A DNA stretch of 64,000 nucleotides. Origin: Mucilaginibacter_A sp041088075. Lineage in GTDB: Bacteria; Bacteroidota; Bacteroidia; Sphingobacteriales; Sphingobacteriaceae. The position numbers were made by a program, and so were the translations under genes. Positions 25,417 through 33,635 of the stretch are shown here, in pieces (position 1 is the stretch's first letter; the number at the start of each line of letters is the position of its first letter). A model generated the notes under the pieces. It searched no databases. It was not told where the DNA came from and was given only the letters and a program-made list of their open reading frames with translations. The stretch lies in contig NZ_JBGCVY010000017.1 of NCBI RefSeq assembly GCF_041088075.1, positions 1 through 64,000 on the forward strand. The letters are read 5' to 3'.

Positions 25417-26190
25417 ATGAATATTTATGCCCTGGGCGAAGGTTCTTTTTCTGTTGATTCTACCAAAAAATTTGTCCCTTTTAACCCGCTGACCAATAAC
25501 CCGCAAGACCGAAAAGGTTCCATCTTCATCCACGTTCAACCGTTTTTGCTCAAAACCGAACACGATTTAATTTTGATGGATGCCGGTTTGGGCTTTAAAA
25601 ACCCGAACGGCGAACTGATGCTGCACGATAACATCCGGAATGCGGGTTTTGAGCCGGAAGAGGTTACGCTGGTTTTGATGTCGCACCTGCATTACGACCA
25701 TACGGGCGGTTTGGTGATGGAACGAAACGGAAGAATGGAGCCGTCTTTTCCAGATGCCGAACACGTGATCCAGCGCGGCGAATGGGAATTTGCTTTCTCC
25801 GGAAAATCAACTTCTTACCGGCAACCTATTTTTGAAGTTTTGCAACGATCAGCCAACATCACTTTGGTGGAAGGAAGCGGAGCTTTTAGAAATGGGGTTT
25901 CGTATGAGTTAACCGGTGGACATACGCCTTTTCATCAGGTTTTTAAGATAGAATCGGCAGGAAAAATTTATTTTTTTGGCGGCGATGTTTTGCCGGAGCC
26001 GGAACAATTGATCAGAAGGTTTGCGGCGAAATATGATTTTGACGGAAGAAAATCCATGGAACTGCGCGAACGTTTTGGCAAACAAGCGGCAGAAGAAAAT
26101 TGGATATGCTGTTTTTACCATGCAAAAAACCTTGCGATTGGCAAGGTTACTTTAAATGATGGGTTTTCGGTAAAAACGTTAGACAGTTAG
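25417..26190 (+). CDS. Metallo-beta-lactamase fold hydrolase
   Basis: A 257-residue cytoplasmic MBL-fold protein. The zinc motif is MSHLHYDHTGGL (about 87-98, HxHxDH), with further ligand candidates in ELTGGHTPFHQ (His near 170) and FGGDVLPEPE (Asp near 190). Members range from lactonases to thioesterases; the substrate is unknown. No partner is adjacent on this strand. It is divergent from recJ, with 77 bp between the starts and no clear promoter boxes. Confidence 0.85.
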   Translation: MNIYALGEGSFSVDSTKKFVPFNPLTNNPQDRKGSIFIHVQPFLLKTEHDLILMDAGLGFKNPNGELMLHDNIRNAGFEPEEVTLVLMSHLHYDHTGGLVMERNGRMEPSFPDAEHVIQRGEWEFAFSGKSTSYRQPIFEVLQRSANITLVEGSGAFRNGVSYELTGGHTPFHQVFKIESAGKIYFFGGDVLPEPEQLIRRFAAKYDFDGRKSMELRERFGKQAAEENWICCFYHAKNLAIGKVTLNDGFSVKTLDS

Positions 26191-26221
26191 CGCTTATTTT
26201 AATTTTGTTCGTTAGTTTTTC

Positions 26222-26315
26222 TATGCTTCTTTTATCACCTAAAAATTTGCATTACTGCTTTTTGGTTTGTGTAGGCTAATGAAACACCAATTTTTATAGG
26301 GTAAAAGAAGCATTA
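26222..26315. repeat. Palindromic element, core pair
   Basis: CTATGCTTCTTTTATCACCT (26222) faces CACCAATTTTTATAGGGT and AAAAGAAGCAT ending at 26313. The outer TTTAAAC arms are absent. It lies between two convergent genes. Confidence 0.8.
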
Positions 26316-26343
26316 ACATTTTTTCATGTAAAAATCTGGGCAG

Positions 26344-26769
26344 TTAACCAACGTGTACTTTTGCGCCGCCAAATACTTCTTTTATAGACTCTATATTAAG
26401 TGGCTTGGAGATAAAGTTGGCTACAGAGCTAAACGACCTTGCTTTATCAATATCATTACTAAAAACAGACGAGGACAGGATGTAAATCGTAATCCTTTTG
26501 TCGGGGTCTAAATTTGATGATTTATATTCCTCCAAAAATTCCCAGCCGTTCATGATCGGCATATTAATGTCCAACAAAATATAATCAGGAATTTGCTCCG
26601 GATGGTTGTTAAATATATCCTTTAACCGGTTTATTGCCAGACGGCCATTCAGGTAAGTTGATATCTCTGCATCGGCAAATCCCTTCCTGATCAGTTTAAC
26701 GGTAATGAAATTATTTATCTCATCATCGTCAACCAGCATAATATTAACAGGCTTCTGATTCACATTCAT
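26344..26769 (-). CDS. Single-domain response regulator
   Basis: A 141-residue CheY-like receiver with no output domain. Acidic pocket VDDDEINN near residue 13, phospho-acceptor Asp in DYILLDINMPIMNGWEF (about 61-77), and the conserved Lys in FISKPLNIE (about 122-130). The start is taken as the ATG at 26767-26769, giving MNVNQKPVNIMLVDDDE; an upstream Met at 26814 would add 15 unusual residues. No histidine kinase is adjacent; a hybrid kinase lies far away at 56366. In this group such regulators act in phosphorelays. Confidence 0.87.
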   Translation of the reverse strand: MNVNQKPVNIMLVDDDEINNFITVKLIRKGFADAEISTYLNGRLAINRLKDIFNNHPEQIPDYILLDINMPIMNGWEFLEEYKSSNLDPDKRITIYILSSSVFSNDIDKARSFSSVANFISKPLNIESIKEVFGGAKVHVG

Positions 26770-26996
26770 ATAAGTTTGTACGAAAGTAAAAGCATGAAAG
26801 TTCGGTACATGCATAATAAATTTTTTAGCACCTTAATAAAATTACAATCTCAAACGGCACAAAACGTTTTTCTTTGGATGATAGAAAAATAACGTGCGCT
26901 TAATATCCAATAAAAGATATTAATACTATTACGTTGAAATTAGAAAAGCAGATTTTTTTTGTAACTCTAAATGACTTCTACATTACATTTACACAC

Positions 26997-29888
26997 TTAT
27001 TCGGTCAAACTTTCTTCAAAAGCATAACTTTCCAAAGGCGGGCAGGTACAGATCAAAGTACGGTCGCCGTGCGTATCATTCACACGCCCAACAGAAGGCC
27101 AGAATTTAAAAGCAGCAACATAAGGCAGCGGGAAAGCCGCTTTTTGCCGGGTGTATGGATGCTCCCACTCGTTATCGGTAACCACAGCAGCGGTGTGCGG
27201 GGCGTTTTTCAACGGGTTGTTTGCTTTATCAGAAATACCGTTTGCCACATCTTCGATTTCATTTCTTATCGAAACCATCGCATCACAAAACCGGTCAAGT
27301 TCGTGCTTTGGCTCTGATTCTGTCGGTTCAACCATCACCGTTCCGGCAACCGGAAAAGAAACCGTTGGCGCGTGGAAACCATAATCCATCAATCGTTTGG
27401 CAATATCGGTTACTTCGATACCAAAGTTTTTGAATGCGCGGCAATCTAAAATCATTTCATGTGCACAACGTCCGTTTGCCCCGGCATACAAAACCGGATA
27501 ATGTTTTTCTAAACGGGCTTTGATATAATTGGCGTTGAGGATAGCATAACGTGTTGCATCCGTTAAACCCTGGCCGCCCATCATGGCAATATAGGCATGA
27601 GAAATCAGCAAAATAGAAGCCGAACCCCAGGGCGCTGCCGAAACCGCCGGAATAGATTTCCCTTGTTCGATATCAACCATCGCATGTCCTGGCAGAAACT
27701 GCACTAAATGTTTGGCCACGCCGATTGGCCCCATCCCCGGGCCGCCGCCGCCATGCGGAATGCAAAAGGTTTTATGCAGGTTGAGGTGGCAAACATCGGC
27801 GCCAATATTAGCCGGACTGGTTAAGCCAACCTGCGCGTTCATGTTGGCGCCATCCATGTAAACCTGGCCGCCGTGTTGATGGATAATATTGCAAATTTCG
27901 ATGATAGATTCTTCAAAAACGCCGTGGGTTGAAGGATACGTAACCATCAAACAAGAAAGATCGTTGCTGTATTGTTCGGCTTTGGCTTTCAGGTCGGCTA
28001 CGTCTATGTTTCCGTTATCATCACATTTTACCACGATGATTTTCATGCCGGCCATGGCTGCCGAAGCCGGGTTTGTTCCATGTGCAGATGAAGGGATTAA
28101 AGCGATGTTACGGTGATGGTTGCCATTGGACTGATGATAAGCGCGGATAACCAGCAAACCGGCATATTCGCCCTGTGCACCGGCATTTGGCTGTAAGCTC
28201 ATAGCCGCAAAACCGGTAATTTCGCTCAGCCATTGGTTCAACTCATCAAAAATCTGCATATAACCGCCAACCTGGTCGGTTGGTGCAAACGGGTGCATTT
28301 TGCTAAATTCGGGCCAGGTAACCGGAACCATTTCTGTGGTTGCATTTAGCTTCATAGTGCACGAACCCAACGGGATCATCGAATTGCATAAAGAAAGGTC
28401 TTTCGCTTCCAATGATTTGATATAACGCAGCATTTCGTGTTCAGAATGGTGCGTACTGAAAACCGAATGGTTTAAAAATTCGGAAGTACGCTGCAATGCT
28501 GTCGGAACCGGTGTTTGTAATGCTTCTTTTATCGCCTCAAAATTGGTATCGGCCAAAGTTTTTCCTTTGGCTTTGGCGAAGATTTTAACGATGGTTTGGA
28601 TATCATCCGCAGAAGTGGTTTCATCCAAAGCAATAGAAACCGATGAATCTTGATAATAAAAATTCATTTCCTGGTTTAAAGCTTCAGCATGAATGGTATC
28701 TTTTAACTGACCAGCTTCTAAAGTAATGGTATCAAAATAAACCTGGTTTTGCTGCTGATAACCTAAAGCCTTCAGCGATCCTGACAGCAAAACTGTCAAA
28801 CCATGAATCCGTTCTGCAATCAGTTTTAAACCCTCGGCACCATGATAAGCGGCATACATGCCAGCCATGATGGCCAGCAAAGCCTGCGCCGTGCAAATAT
28901 TGGAAGTTGCTTTATCTCTGCGGATGTGCTGCTCGCGGGTTTGCAAAGCCATACGCAAAGCGTAATTTCCGGCATTGTCAATCGTTACACCAATGATTCG
29001 ACCGGGAATGCTTCTTTTATAGGCATCTTTTGTGGCAAAAAAAGCAGCGTGCGGGCCGCCAAAACCCATCGGCACGCCAAAACGCTGCGTTGTGCCAACC
29101 ACCACATCTGCGCCCCACTCGCCCGGCGGCGTCAATAGCACCAAACTCATCAAATCGGCAACTACGGTTAATTTGATGTTTTTTTGGTGAAGGGAATCGG
29201 CAAAACTCCAGTAATCATAAACTTCGCCGTTTGAGGCCGGATATTGAACGATGGCACCAAAAAAACTATCATCCAAATCAGCCGTTTGATGATCGCCGAT
29301 AACCAGTTCCAGATCCAAAGGCTGAGAACGGGTTTTTAAAATATCAATGTTTTGCGGGAAAACTTCCGCAGAAACAAAAAACTTTTTGGCTTTGGCATTT
29401 TTGCGCAAACTGTATTGCATAAACATCGCTTCGGCCGCCGCCGTTCCTTCATCCAGCAACGAAGCGTTGGCAATTTCCATTCCGGTCAAATCAATTACCA
29501 TCGTCTGGAAATTCAACAAAGCCTGCAAACGGCCTTGCGCAATTTCGGCCTGGTAAGGCGTGTATTGCGTGTACCAGCCTGGGTTTTCCAAAATATTTCG
29601 TTGGATAACGCCGGGAACGATCACATCGTAATAACCTTTTCCGATAAAAGATTTAAAGACTTTATTCTTGGAAGCGGTAATTTTTAAGCTGTTCAAATAA
29701 TCAAATTCGCTTTTTGCGGCAGGAAGGTTTAGCGGTTTTTTTAAGCGAATAGCCGCCGGAATGGTTTGATCAATCAGTTCATCAACCGAATCAAGGCCAA
29801 GCGTTTTAAGCATTTCCCGGGTTTCGGTTTGATTTGGGGCAATATGGCGGTGTTGAAATTTTTCCTGGTAATTGATATTTAACTTCAT
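26997..29888 (-). CDS. gcvP: Glycine dehydrogenase (decarboxylating), single-chain P protein
   Basis: PLP enzyme of the glycine cleavage system: it decarboxylates glycine and loads the aminomethyl group on the lipoyl H protein. At 963 residues it is the fused single-chain form. The PLP lysine is in HLNLHKTFCIPHGGGGPGMG (about 690-710). The N-terminal half carries DEGTAAAEAMFM and the C-terminal half SAAPWGSASI. The chosen start, ATG at 29886-29888 (MKLNINYQEKFQHRH), is 20 bases past a strong promoter, so an upstream Met at 29957 would be before the transcript. Two motif copies lie in the coding region (28519-28533 and 29010-29025). gcvT and gcvH are not in the window. Confidence 0.95.
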   Translation of the reverse strand: MKLNINYQEKFQHRHIAPNQTETREMLKTLGLDSVDELIDQTIPAAIRLKKPLNLPAAKSEFDYLNSLKITASKNKVFKSFIGKGYYDVIVPGVIQRNILENPGWYTQYTPYQAEIAQGRLQALLNFQTMVIDLTGMEIANASLLDEGTAAAEAMFMQYSLRKNAKAKKFFVSAEVFPQNIDILKTRSQPLDLELVIGDHQTADLDDSFFGAIVQYPASNGEVYDYWSFADSLHQKNIKLTVVADLMSLVLLTPPGEWGADVVVGTTQRFGVPMGFGGPHAAFFATKDAYKRSIPGRIIGVTIDNAGNYALRMALQTREQHIRRDKATSNICTAQALLAIMAGMYAAYHGAEGLKLIAERIHGLTVLLSGSLKALGYQQQNQVYFDTITLEAGQLKDTIHAEALNQEMNFYYQDSSVSIALDETTSADDIQTIVKIFAKAKGKTLADTNFEAIKEALQTPVPTALQRTSEFLNHSVFSTHHSEHEMLRYIKSLEAKDLSLCNSMIPLGSCTMKLNATTEMVPVTWPEFSKMHPFAPTDQVGGYMQIFDELNQWLSEITGFAAMSLQPNAGAQGEYAGLLVIRAYHQSNGNHHRNIALIPSSAHGTNPASAAMAGMKIIVVKCDDNGNIDVADLKAKAEQYSNDLSCLMVTYPSTHGVFEESIIEICNIIHQHGGQVYMDGANMNAQVGLTSPANIGADVCHLNLHKTFCIPHGGGGPGMGPIGVAKHLVQFLPGHAMVDIEQGKSIPAVSAAPWGSASILLISHAYIAMMGGQGLTDATRYAILNANYIKARLEKHYPVLYAGANGRCAHEMILDCRAFKNFGIEVTDIAKRLMDYGFHAPTVSFPVAGTVMVEPTESEPKHELDRFCDAMVSIRNEIEDVANGISDKANNPLKNAPHTAAVVTDNEWEHPYTRQKAAFPLPYVAAFKFWPSVGRVNDTHGDRTLICTCPPLESYAFEESLTE

Positions 29889-29914
29889 GTAGTTTGCTGG
29901 ATGAATTGAAGGCG

Positions 29915-29945
29915 CAAAGGTAAGGCTTTGGGTTTTGACGGTCAA
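29915..29945 (-). promoter_or_regulatory. Sigma-A promoter of gcvP
   Basis: On the minus strand a -33 TTG (29943-29945) and a -7 box TACCTTTG (29915-29922) are 20 bases apart, a full match to the Bacteroidota pattern. Transcription would start near 29908. No glycine riboswitch fits in the short leader. Confidence 0.65.
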
Positions 29946-29989
29946 TGTTTTGTGCAATCGTTACAGGAGATTTACATAAAATTTTGGAA

Positions 29990-30072
29990 TGCTTCTTTTA
30001 GCACTGTTTTTTTCGGATGGATAAAAAAGCGAAAACCTGTTGCACTGATTTTTGCACGATAAAAGAAGCATC
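29990..30072. repeat. Palindromic element, core pair
   Basis: GAATGCTTCTTTTAGCACTG faces TGCACGATAAAAGAAGCATC across about 45 bp. The outer arms are absent. It separates the gcvP promoter from the pdxJ stop. Confidence 0.8.
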
Positions 30073-30088
30073 AACAACGGAAAAAACT

Positions 30089-30805
30089 TTACGCCAAACA
30101 CCGCTTGTACATCTGTATCGTGTTTTCCAAACCCAAATACAAAGCATCGGCAATCAAAGCATGGCCAATACTTACTTCCAGCAAGCCGGGGATGTTTTGG
30201 GCGAAGTATTTTAAATTGTGCAAATCCAAATCGTGGCCTGCATTTAAACCCAAGCCTAACTCCACTGCTTTTTCCGCAGCTTTTATGTAGGGCGCAATAG
30301 CTTGTTCTTTGTTTTGATGGAAGTTGGAAGCGTAGGCTTCGGTGTACAATTCAATTCGGTCTGTTCCGGTTGTGGCCGCAGCTTCTACCATTGCTACAAC
30401 CGGATCAACAAAAATGGAAACCCGGATATTTTGTGCCTTAAAAACAGCAATGATTTGTTTTAAACAATCCTGGTTCTTGAGCGTGTTCCAACCGTGGTTG
30501 GAAGTGATCTGGCCTAAAACATCGGGAACCAAAGTAACTTGTGCCGGTTTGTTGGCCAGTACCAAATCCACAAACTTTTGTTCCTGGCAATTACCTTCAA
30601 TATTAAATTCGGTGGCAATTACTTTTTTCAGGTCGAAGACATCCTGGTAACGGATATGCCGCTCATCAGGCCGCGGATGTACGGTGATTCCTTCGGCGCC
30701 AAAACGTTCGCAATCCAAAGCTACTTTTACCAAGTCAGGGTTGTTGCCGCCGCGCGAATTGCGCAAGGTTGCTATTTTATTGATGTTTACGGAAAGGTGC
30801 GTCAT
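30089..30805 (-). CDS. pdxJ: Pyridoxine 5'-phosphate synthase
   Basis: Last step of the DXP-dependent vitamin B6 pathway: condenses 1-deoxyxylulose 5-phosphate with aminoacetone phosphate. The 238-residue protein has the family start LSVNINKIATLRNSRGG, the active-site block AEGITVHPRPDERHIR (about 34-49), NIEGNCQ (about 69-75), TLVPD, and GLGLNAGHDLDLHNL (about 188-202). Length is normal. The product PLP is the cofactor of gcvP upstream, though the genes appear to be transcribed separately. Confidence 0.95.
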   Translation of the reverse strand: MTHLSVNINKIATLRNSRGGNNPDLVKVALDCERFGAEGITVHPRPDERHIRYQDVFDLKKVIATEFNIEGNCQEQKFVDLVLANKPAQVTLVPDVLGQITSNHGWNTLKNQDCLKQIIAVFKAQNIRVSIFVDPVVAMVEAAATTGTDRIELYTEAYASNFHQNKEQAIAPYIKAAEKAVELGLGLNAGHDLDLHNLKYFAQNIPGLLEVSIGHALIADALYLGLENTIQMYKRCLA

Positions 30806-31191
30806 GCTGGTAAAAGTAGGGATTTGGAAAGATGTTTGGAGGGATGCTGTTTTTATCGCCTAAAAATTGGTGTGGTTTTATTCTTTCAAAAGAAACCATC
30901 GTTTTGGGTAGTGTAAATTGAACTGTTGTACGTTTACTAAAGCAAAAAACGCATGGATTAAGGCCGATGAACTGTTGGCAATAGATACAGCCTGACACGT
31001 CCTGCCCCCATTTCGTTTTTACATCTCAAGACCGAATAGTTCGCCAGGCTTTTGCAATTTGCACATCTGAAACAACATATATTGATGGCTATGTTTCAAA
31101 GGCATGGAAAGTTCAATTATTATTACGCTTATTCCAAAAAAGTTTTTACATTGGGCTTAATTATATTAAATCGAATTTGTAACAGACTAAC
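30806..31191. other. Intergenic region between pdxJ and the sigma factor gene
   Basis: This 386 bp gap separates divergent genes. It holds one GTT-type half motif, GATGCTGTTTTTATCGCC at 30843-30860 with AAAATTGGTG, near pdxJ. Before the sigma factor gene, CATTGGGCTTAATTATATT followed by GAATTTG resembles an imperfect promoter (TTG and a weak -7). No gene was recognised. Confidence 0.55.
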
Positions 31192-31791
31192 ATGACTGCC
31201 GCTACTTTGGACGATGGAAAAGCACTGTTGCTTAAATTGAAGCAGGGTGATGAGCGCGCGTTCAAAATTATATATGACAGCTATAAATTCCGCCTTGCCG
31301 GAAACCTATGTAAACTCTTAAAATCTAACGATCTGGTAAAGGATATTTTACAGGAGCTTTTTTTAAAAATTTGGGAAACCAGAAACCAAATTGACCCGGA
31401 AAAACCTTTTAAATCTTATTTATTTCATATCGGTCAAAATCTGGTTTATGACTATTTTAGAAAAGCTGCCAAGGATAAACGGCTGCTCCTTAAATTGATG
31501 GCCGCTACATCTGATCTGTATCAGCACATTGAAGAGGACATTACGCGTAAGGAAAACTCCGAAATCTTTCAGCGCGCAATTGATTTGATGCCGCCGCAAC
31601 GCAAACAAGTATTTACTTTATGTAAACTGGACGGCAAAACTTATAAAGAGGTAGAAAATATAATGGGCATCAACGGCAAAACCATCAGTAGCCACATGCT
31701 AAAAGCCAACAGGTTTTTAAAAAACCGGTTTCAACCACCCTCTAATGCTGTAGTGCTGACTTTGTTAGGCTTTCTATTAAACCGCTTGTAA
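31192..31791 (+). CDS. ECF RNA polymerase sigma factor, FecI-like
   Basis: A 199-residue extracytoplasmic-function sigma factor. Region 2 covers about residues 10-80 (GDERAFKIIYDSYKFRLAG, LQELFLKIWETRNQIDPE), region 4 about 120-170 (PPQRKQVFTLCKLDGKTYKE, then MGINGKTISSHMLKANRFL). Its C terminus adds a hydrophobic tail (AVVLTLLGFLLNRL). The FecR gene downstream and the SusC receptor with an STN domain identify a cell-surface signalling system in which an incoming substrate relieves FecR inhibition of this sigma factor. Two repeat elements separate it from fecR. Confidence 0.92.
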   Translation: MTAATLDDGKALLLKLKQGDERAFKIIYDSYKFRLAGNLCKLLKSNDLVKDILQELFLKIWETRNQIDPEKPFKSYLFHIGQNLVYDYFRKAAKDKRLLLKLMAATSDLYQHIEEDITRKENSEIFQRAIDLMPPQRKQVFTLCKLDGKTYKEVENIMGINGKTISSHMLKANRFLKNRFQPPSNAVVLTLLGFLLNRL

Positions 31792-31837
31792 GGGTTCCTT
31801 GGTTTTAGAGCCGGTTTAAATTTTGTTCAAGTTATTT

Positions 31838-31932
31838 CCTGTGCTTATTTTATCACCCAAAAACTGAAAATTTTCATGCTTGTTTTAGCATGAATTGCCA
31901 AAACAAGTTTTATAGGCATAAAAGAAGCACTG
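31838..31932. repeat. Degenerate palindromic element, core pair
   Basis: TGTGCTTATTTTATCACCC (a mutated core) faces TATAGGCATAAAAGAAGCAC. Between them ATGCTTGTTTTAGCAT forms a small inner hairpin. It lies just after the sigma factor gene. Confidence 0.65.
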
Positions 31933-31949
31933 TAATTTTTTCTGATATA

Positions 31950-32119
31950 GAAGTTGTTTAAACTTTTTTCTGGCCCCTCTTTTTCCGGCTGATGCTTCTT
32001 TTACCCTATAAAAATTGGTGTTTGCATCAGCCTAACAAATCAGAACAAATTGCCCACCAATTTTTAGGTGATAAAAGAAGCATGGTGTAAAGCACAAAAA
32101 AATAAGTTTAAACAAGTTC
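31950..32119. repeat. Full palindromic element between the sigma and fecR genes
   Basis: Arm GAAGTTGTTTAAACTTTTTT, core TGATGCTTCTTTTACCCTAT at 31991 with AAAATTGGTG, then CCACCAATTTTTAGGTGAT with AAAAGAAGCAT ending at 32083, and the closing arm AATAAGTTTAAACAAGTTC. It is about 85 percent the same by eye as the copy at 37171-37339. The rest of 31792-32213 shows no gene. Confidence 0.88.
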
Positions 32120-32213
32120 ATAAATATAAACAGGCCCTAAAACTTTTTTAAATTAATTTGCAATCAGACTAAGGATTTTTTTGCCCAGCTCCGTATTGGG
32201 TTAAAATCAAAAG

Positions 32214-33413
32214 TTGAAAGATACCCACCGAACCACTTTACTTTTTGAAAAGTACTTAGCTAACAATTGCTCTTTGGAAGAAACCCAGGAGTTGATGAAG
32301 CACTTTGAACTTGGCAAGCATCAGCATTTACTAAAAAAGATGATTGTTGATGCGCTTAGCAAGGAAGATGAAAGCCACTCCAATCACTTGGAAATAACTA
32401 AGATTGTTGCCAAAGTTGATGCTGATTTGTTTACACATATCCATTCAATTACCAAAGCGGCTACGGTAAAAAAACAACGAAATAAGCTCATTTGGTTGCG
32501 TACAGCGATGGCAGGGGCCGCAGCGCTGCTGTTAATTTTTACCGGCACCTATCTTTATAATCATAACAAAGACAGCGTTGGCAATAAAGATTTTTCTGCC
32601 GTTTCAATTATTTCCCCTGGCAGAAGCGGTGCAACTTTAACCCTTTCCAATGGAAAAAAAATCTTGCTGTCAGATGCTGTAAATGGCAAAATTGCGGCAG
32701 AGCAGGGTGTTAATATTATAAAATCTCCTGATGGTAAATTAATATACAGCAACCAGACATCCCTTAGCCTTCCGGGCAAAACGAATACATTATCTACTGC
32801 CAACGGAGAGACCTACCGATTGCGCTTGCCAGACGGTTCTTCGGTTTGGTTAAATTCTGCTTCGAGCTTGACGTTTTATACAATGTTAAACGATAACGGC
32901 AAGCGCGTGGTAAATTTAACGGGAGAAGCATATTTTGAGATAGTTAAAGATAAAAAGCATCCATTTATAGTTAAAACAGGCAAACAGAACGTTGAGGTTT
33001 TGGGCACCCATTTTAATATCAACAGCTATAACGACGAGCCTGCTATTGTTACTACATTATTAGAAGGATCTGTAAAGGTGAAGGCAGGGCAGCTTGTTTA
33101 TATGCTTAAACCTGGCGAACAGGCATTAAATACGGGCAAAAGTATAGCTGTACGCAAGGCCGATGTAGAAAATATTATAGACTGGAAAGACGGGGATTTT
33201 TTTCTTGATGGCGTTGCGTTTAAAACAGCTATGCGGAAAATCTCCAGGTGGTATGATGTGGAGGTAGTATATGATTCATCCGTTTCTGACAACATTAAAT
33301 CTGGTGGCTGGATCTCAAGAAAAAATCCGCTATTGACCGTTTTGAAATCAATTGAATCATCTGGACAGGTGCACTTTAAAATTGAAGGACGAAAAATATA
33401 CGTAACAAAGTAA
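32214..33413 (+). CDS. FecR-family anti-sigma factor with DUF4974
   Basis: A 399-residue inner membrane regulator that holds the ECF sigma factor until the outer membrane receptor signals. An N-terminal cytoplasmic segment (1-95) binds sigma, one membrane span covers about 97-117 (LRTAMAGAAALLLIFTGTYL), the periplasmic FecR domain starts near 200 (TANGETYRLRLPDGSSVWLN, VEVLGTHFNINSY), and a DUF4974-like C terminus occupies about 320-399 (FKTAMRKISRWYDVEVVYD). The start appears to be a TTG at 32214, since no ATG gives a sensible N terminus nearby. It is in the sigma factor's direction and 222 bp before the SusC gene; that gap shows nothing else. Confidence 0.92.
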   Translation: MKDTHRTTLLFEKYLANNCSLEETQELMKHFELGKHQHLLKKMIVDALSKEDESHSNHLEITKIVAKVDADLFTHIHSITKAATVKKQRNKLIWLRTAMAGAAALLLIFTGTYLYNHNKDSVGNKDFSAVSIISPGRSGATLTLSNGKKILLSDAVNGKIAAEQGVNIIKSPDGKLIYSNQTSLSLPGKTNTLSTANGETYRLRLPDGSSVWLNSASSLTFYTMLNDNGKRVVNLTGEAYFEIVKDKKHPFIVKTGKQNVEVLGTHFNINSYNDEPAIVTTLLEGSVKVKAGQLVYMLKPGEQALNTGKSIAVRKADVENIIDWKDGDFFLDGVAFKTAMRKISRWYDVEVVYDSSVSDNIKSGGWISRKNPLLTVLKSIESSGQVHFKIEGRKIYVTK

Positions 33414-33635
33414 CATCCATTCCGCGACAAAAACAGATTTGAGTATTTTATTAACCACTAAAATTTAAACTATGTAAAAATCAAAAGACAACAAAGCCAA
33501 AAAACAAACCAGAAGTGCTTGGAACACTCCTGGTTGTGGTTAGCAACAATCAACAGAAAAAATTAACCGTTTAGCGTCAAACGTCCCTTTCATTATCAAA
33601 TTGAGGCAGTTTGCCAAAAATTAAACCAACTACTA

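Noticed and set aside
26770..26814. An upstream start for the response regulator
   Set aside because: The extra 15 residues are not receiver-like and the nearer ATG gives the normal distance to VDDDE.
29889..29990. Glycine riboswitch before gcvP
   Set aside because: The leader from the proposed promoter to the start codon is about 20 bases, too short for the aptamer, and no aptamer core was seen.
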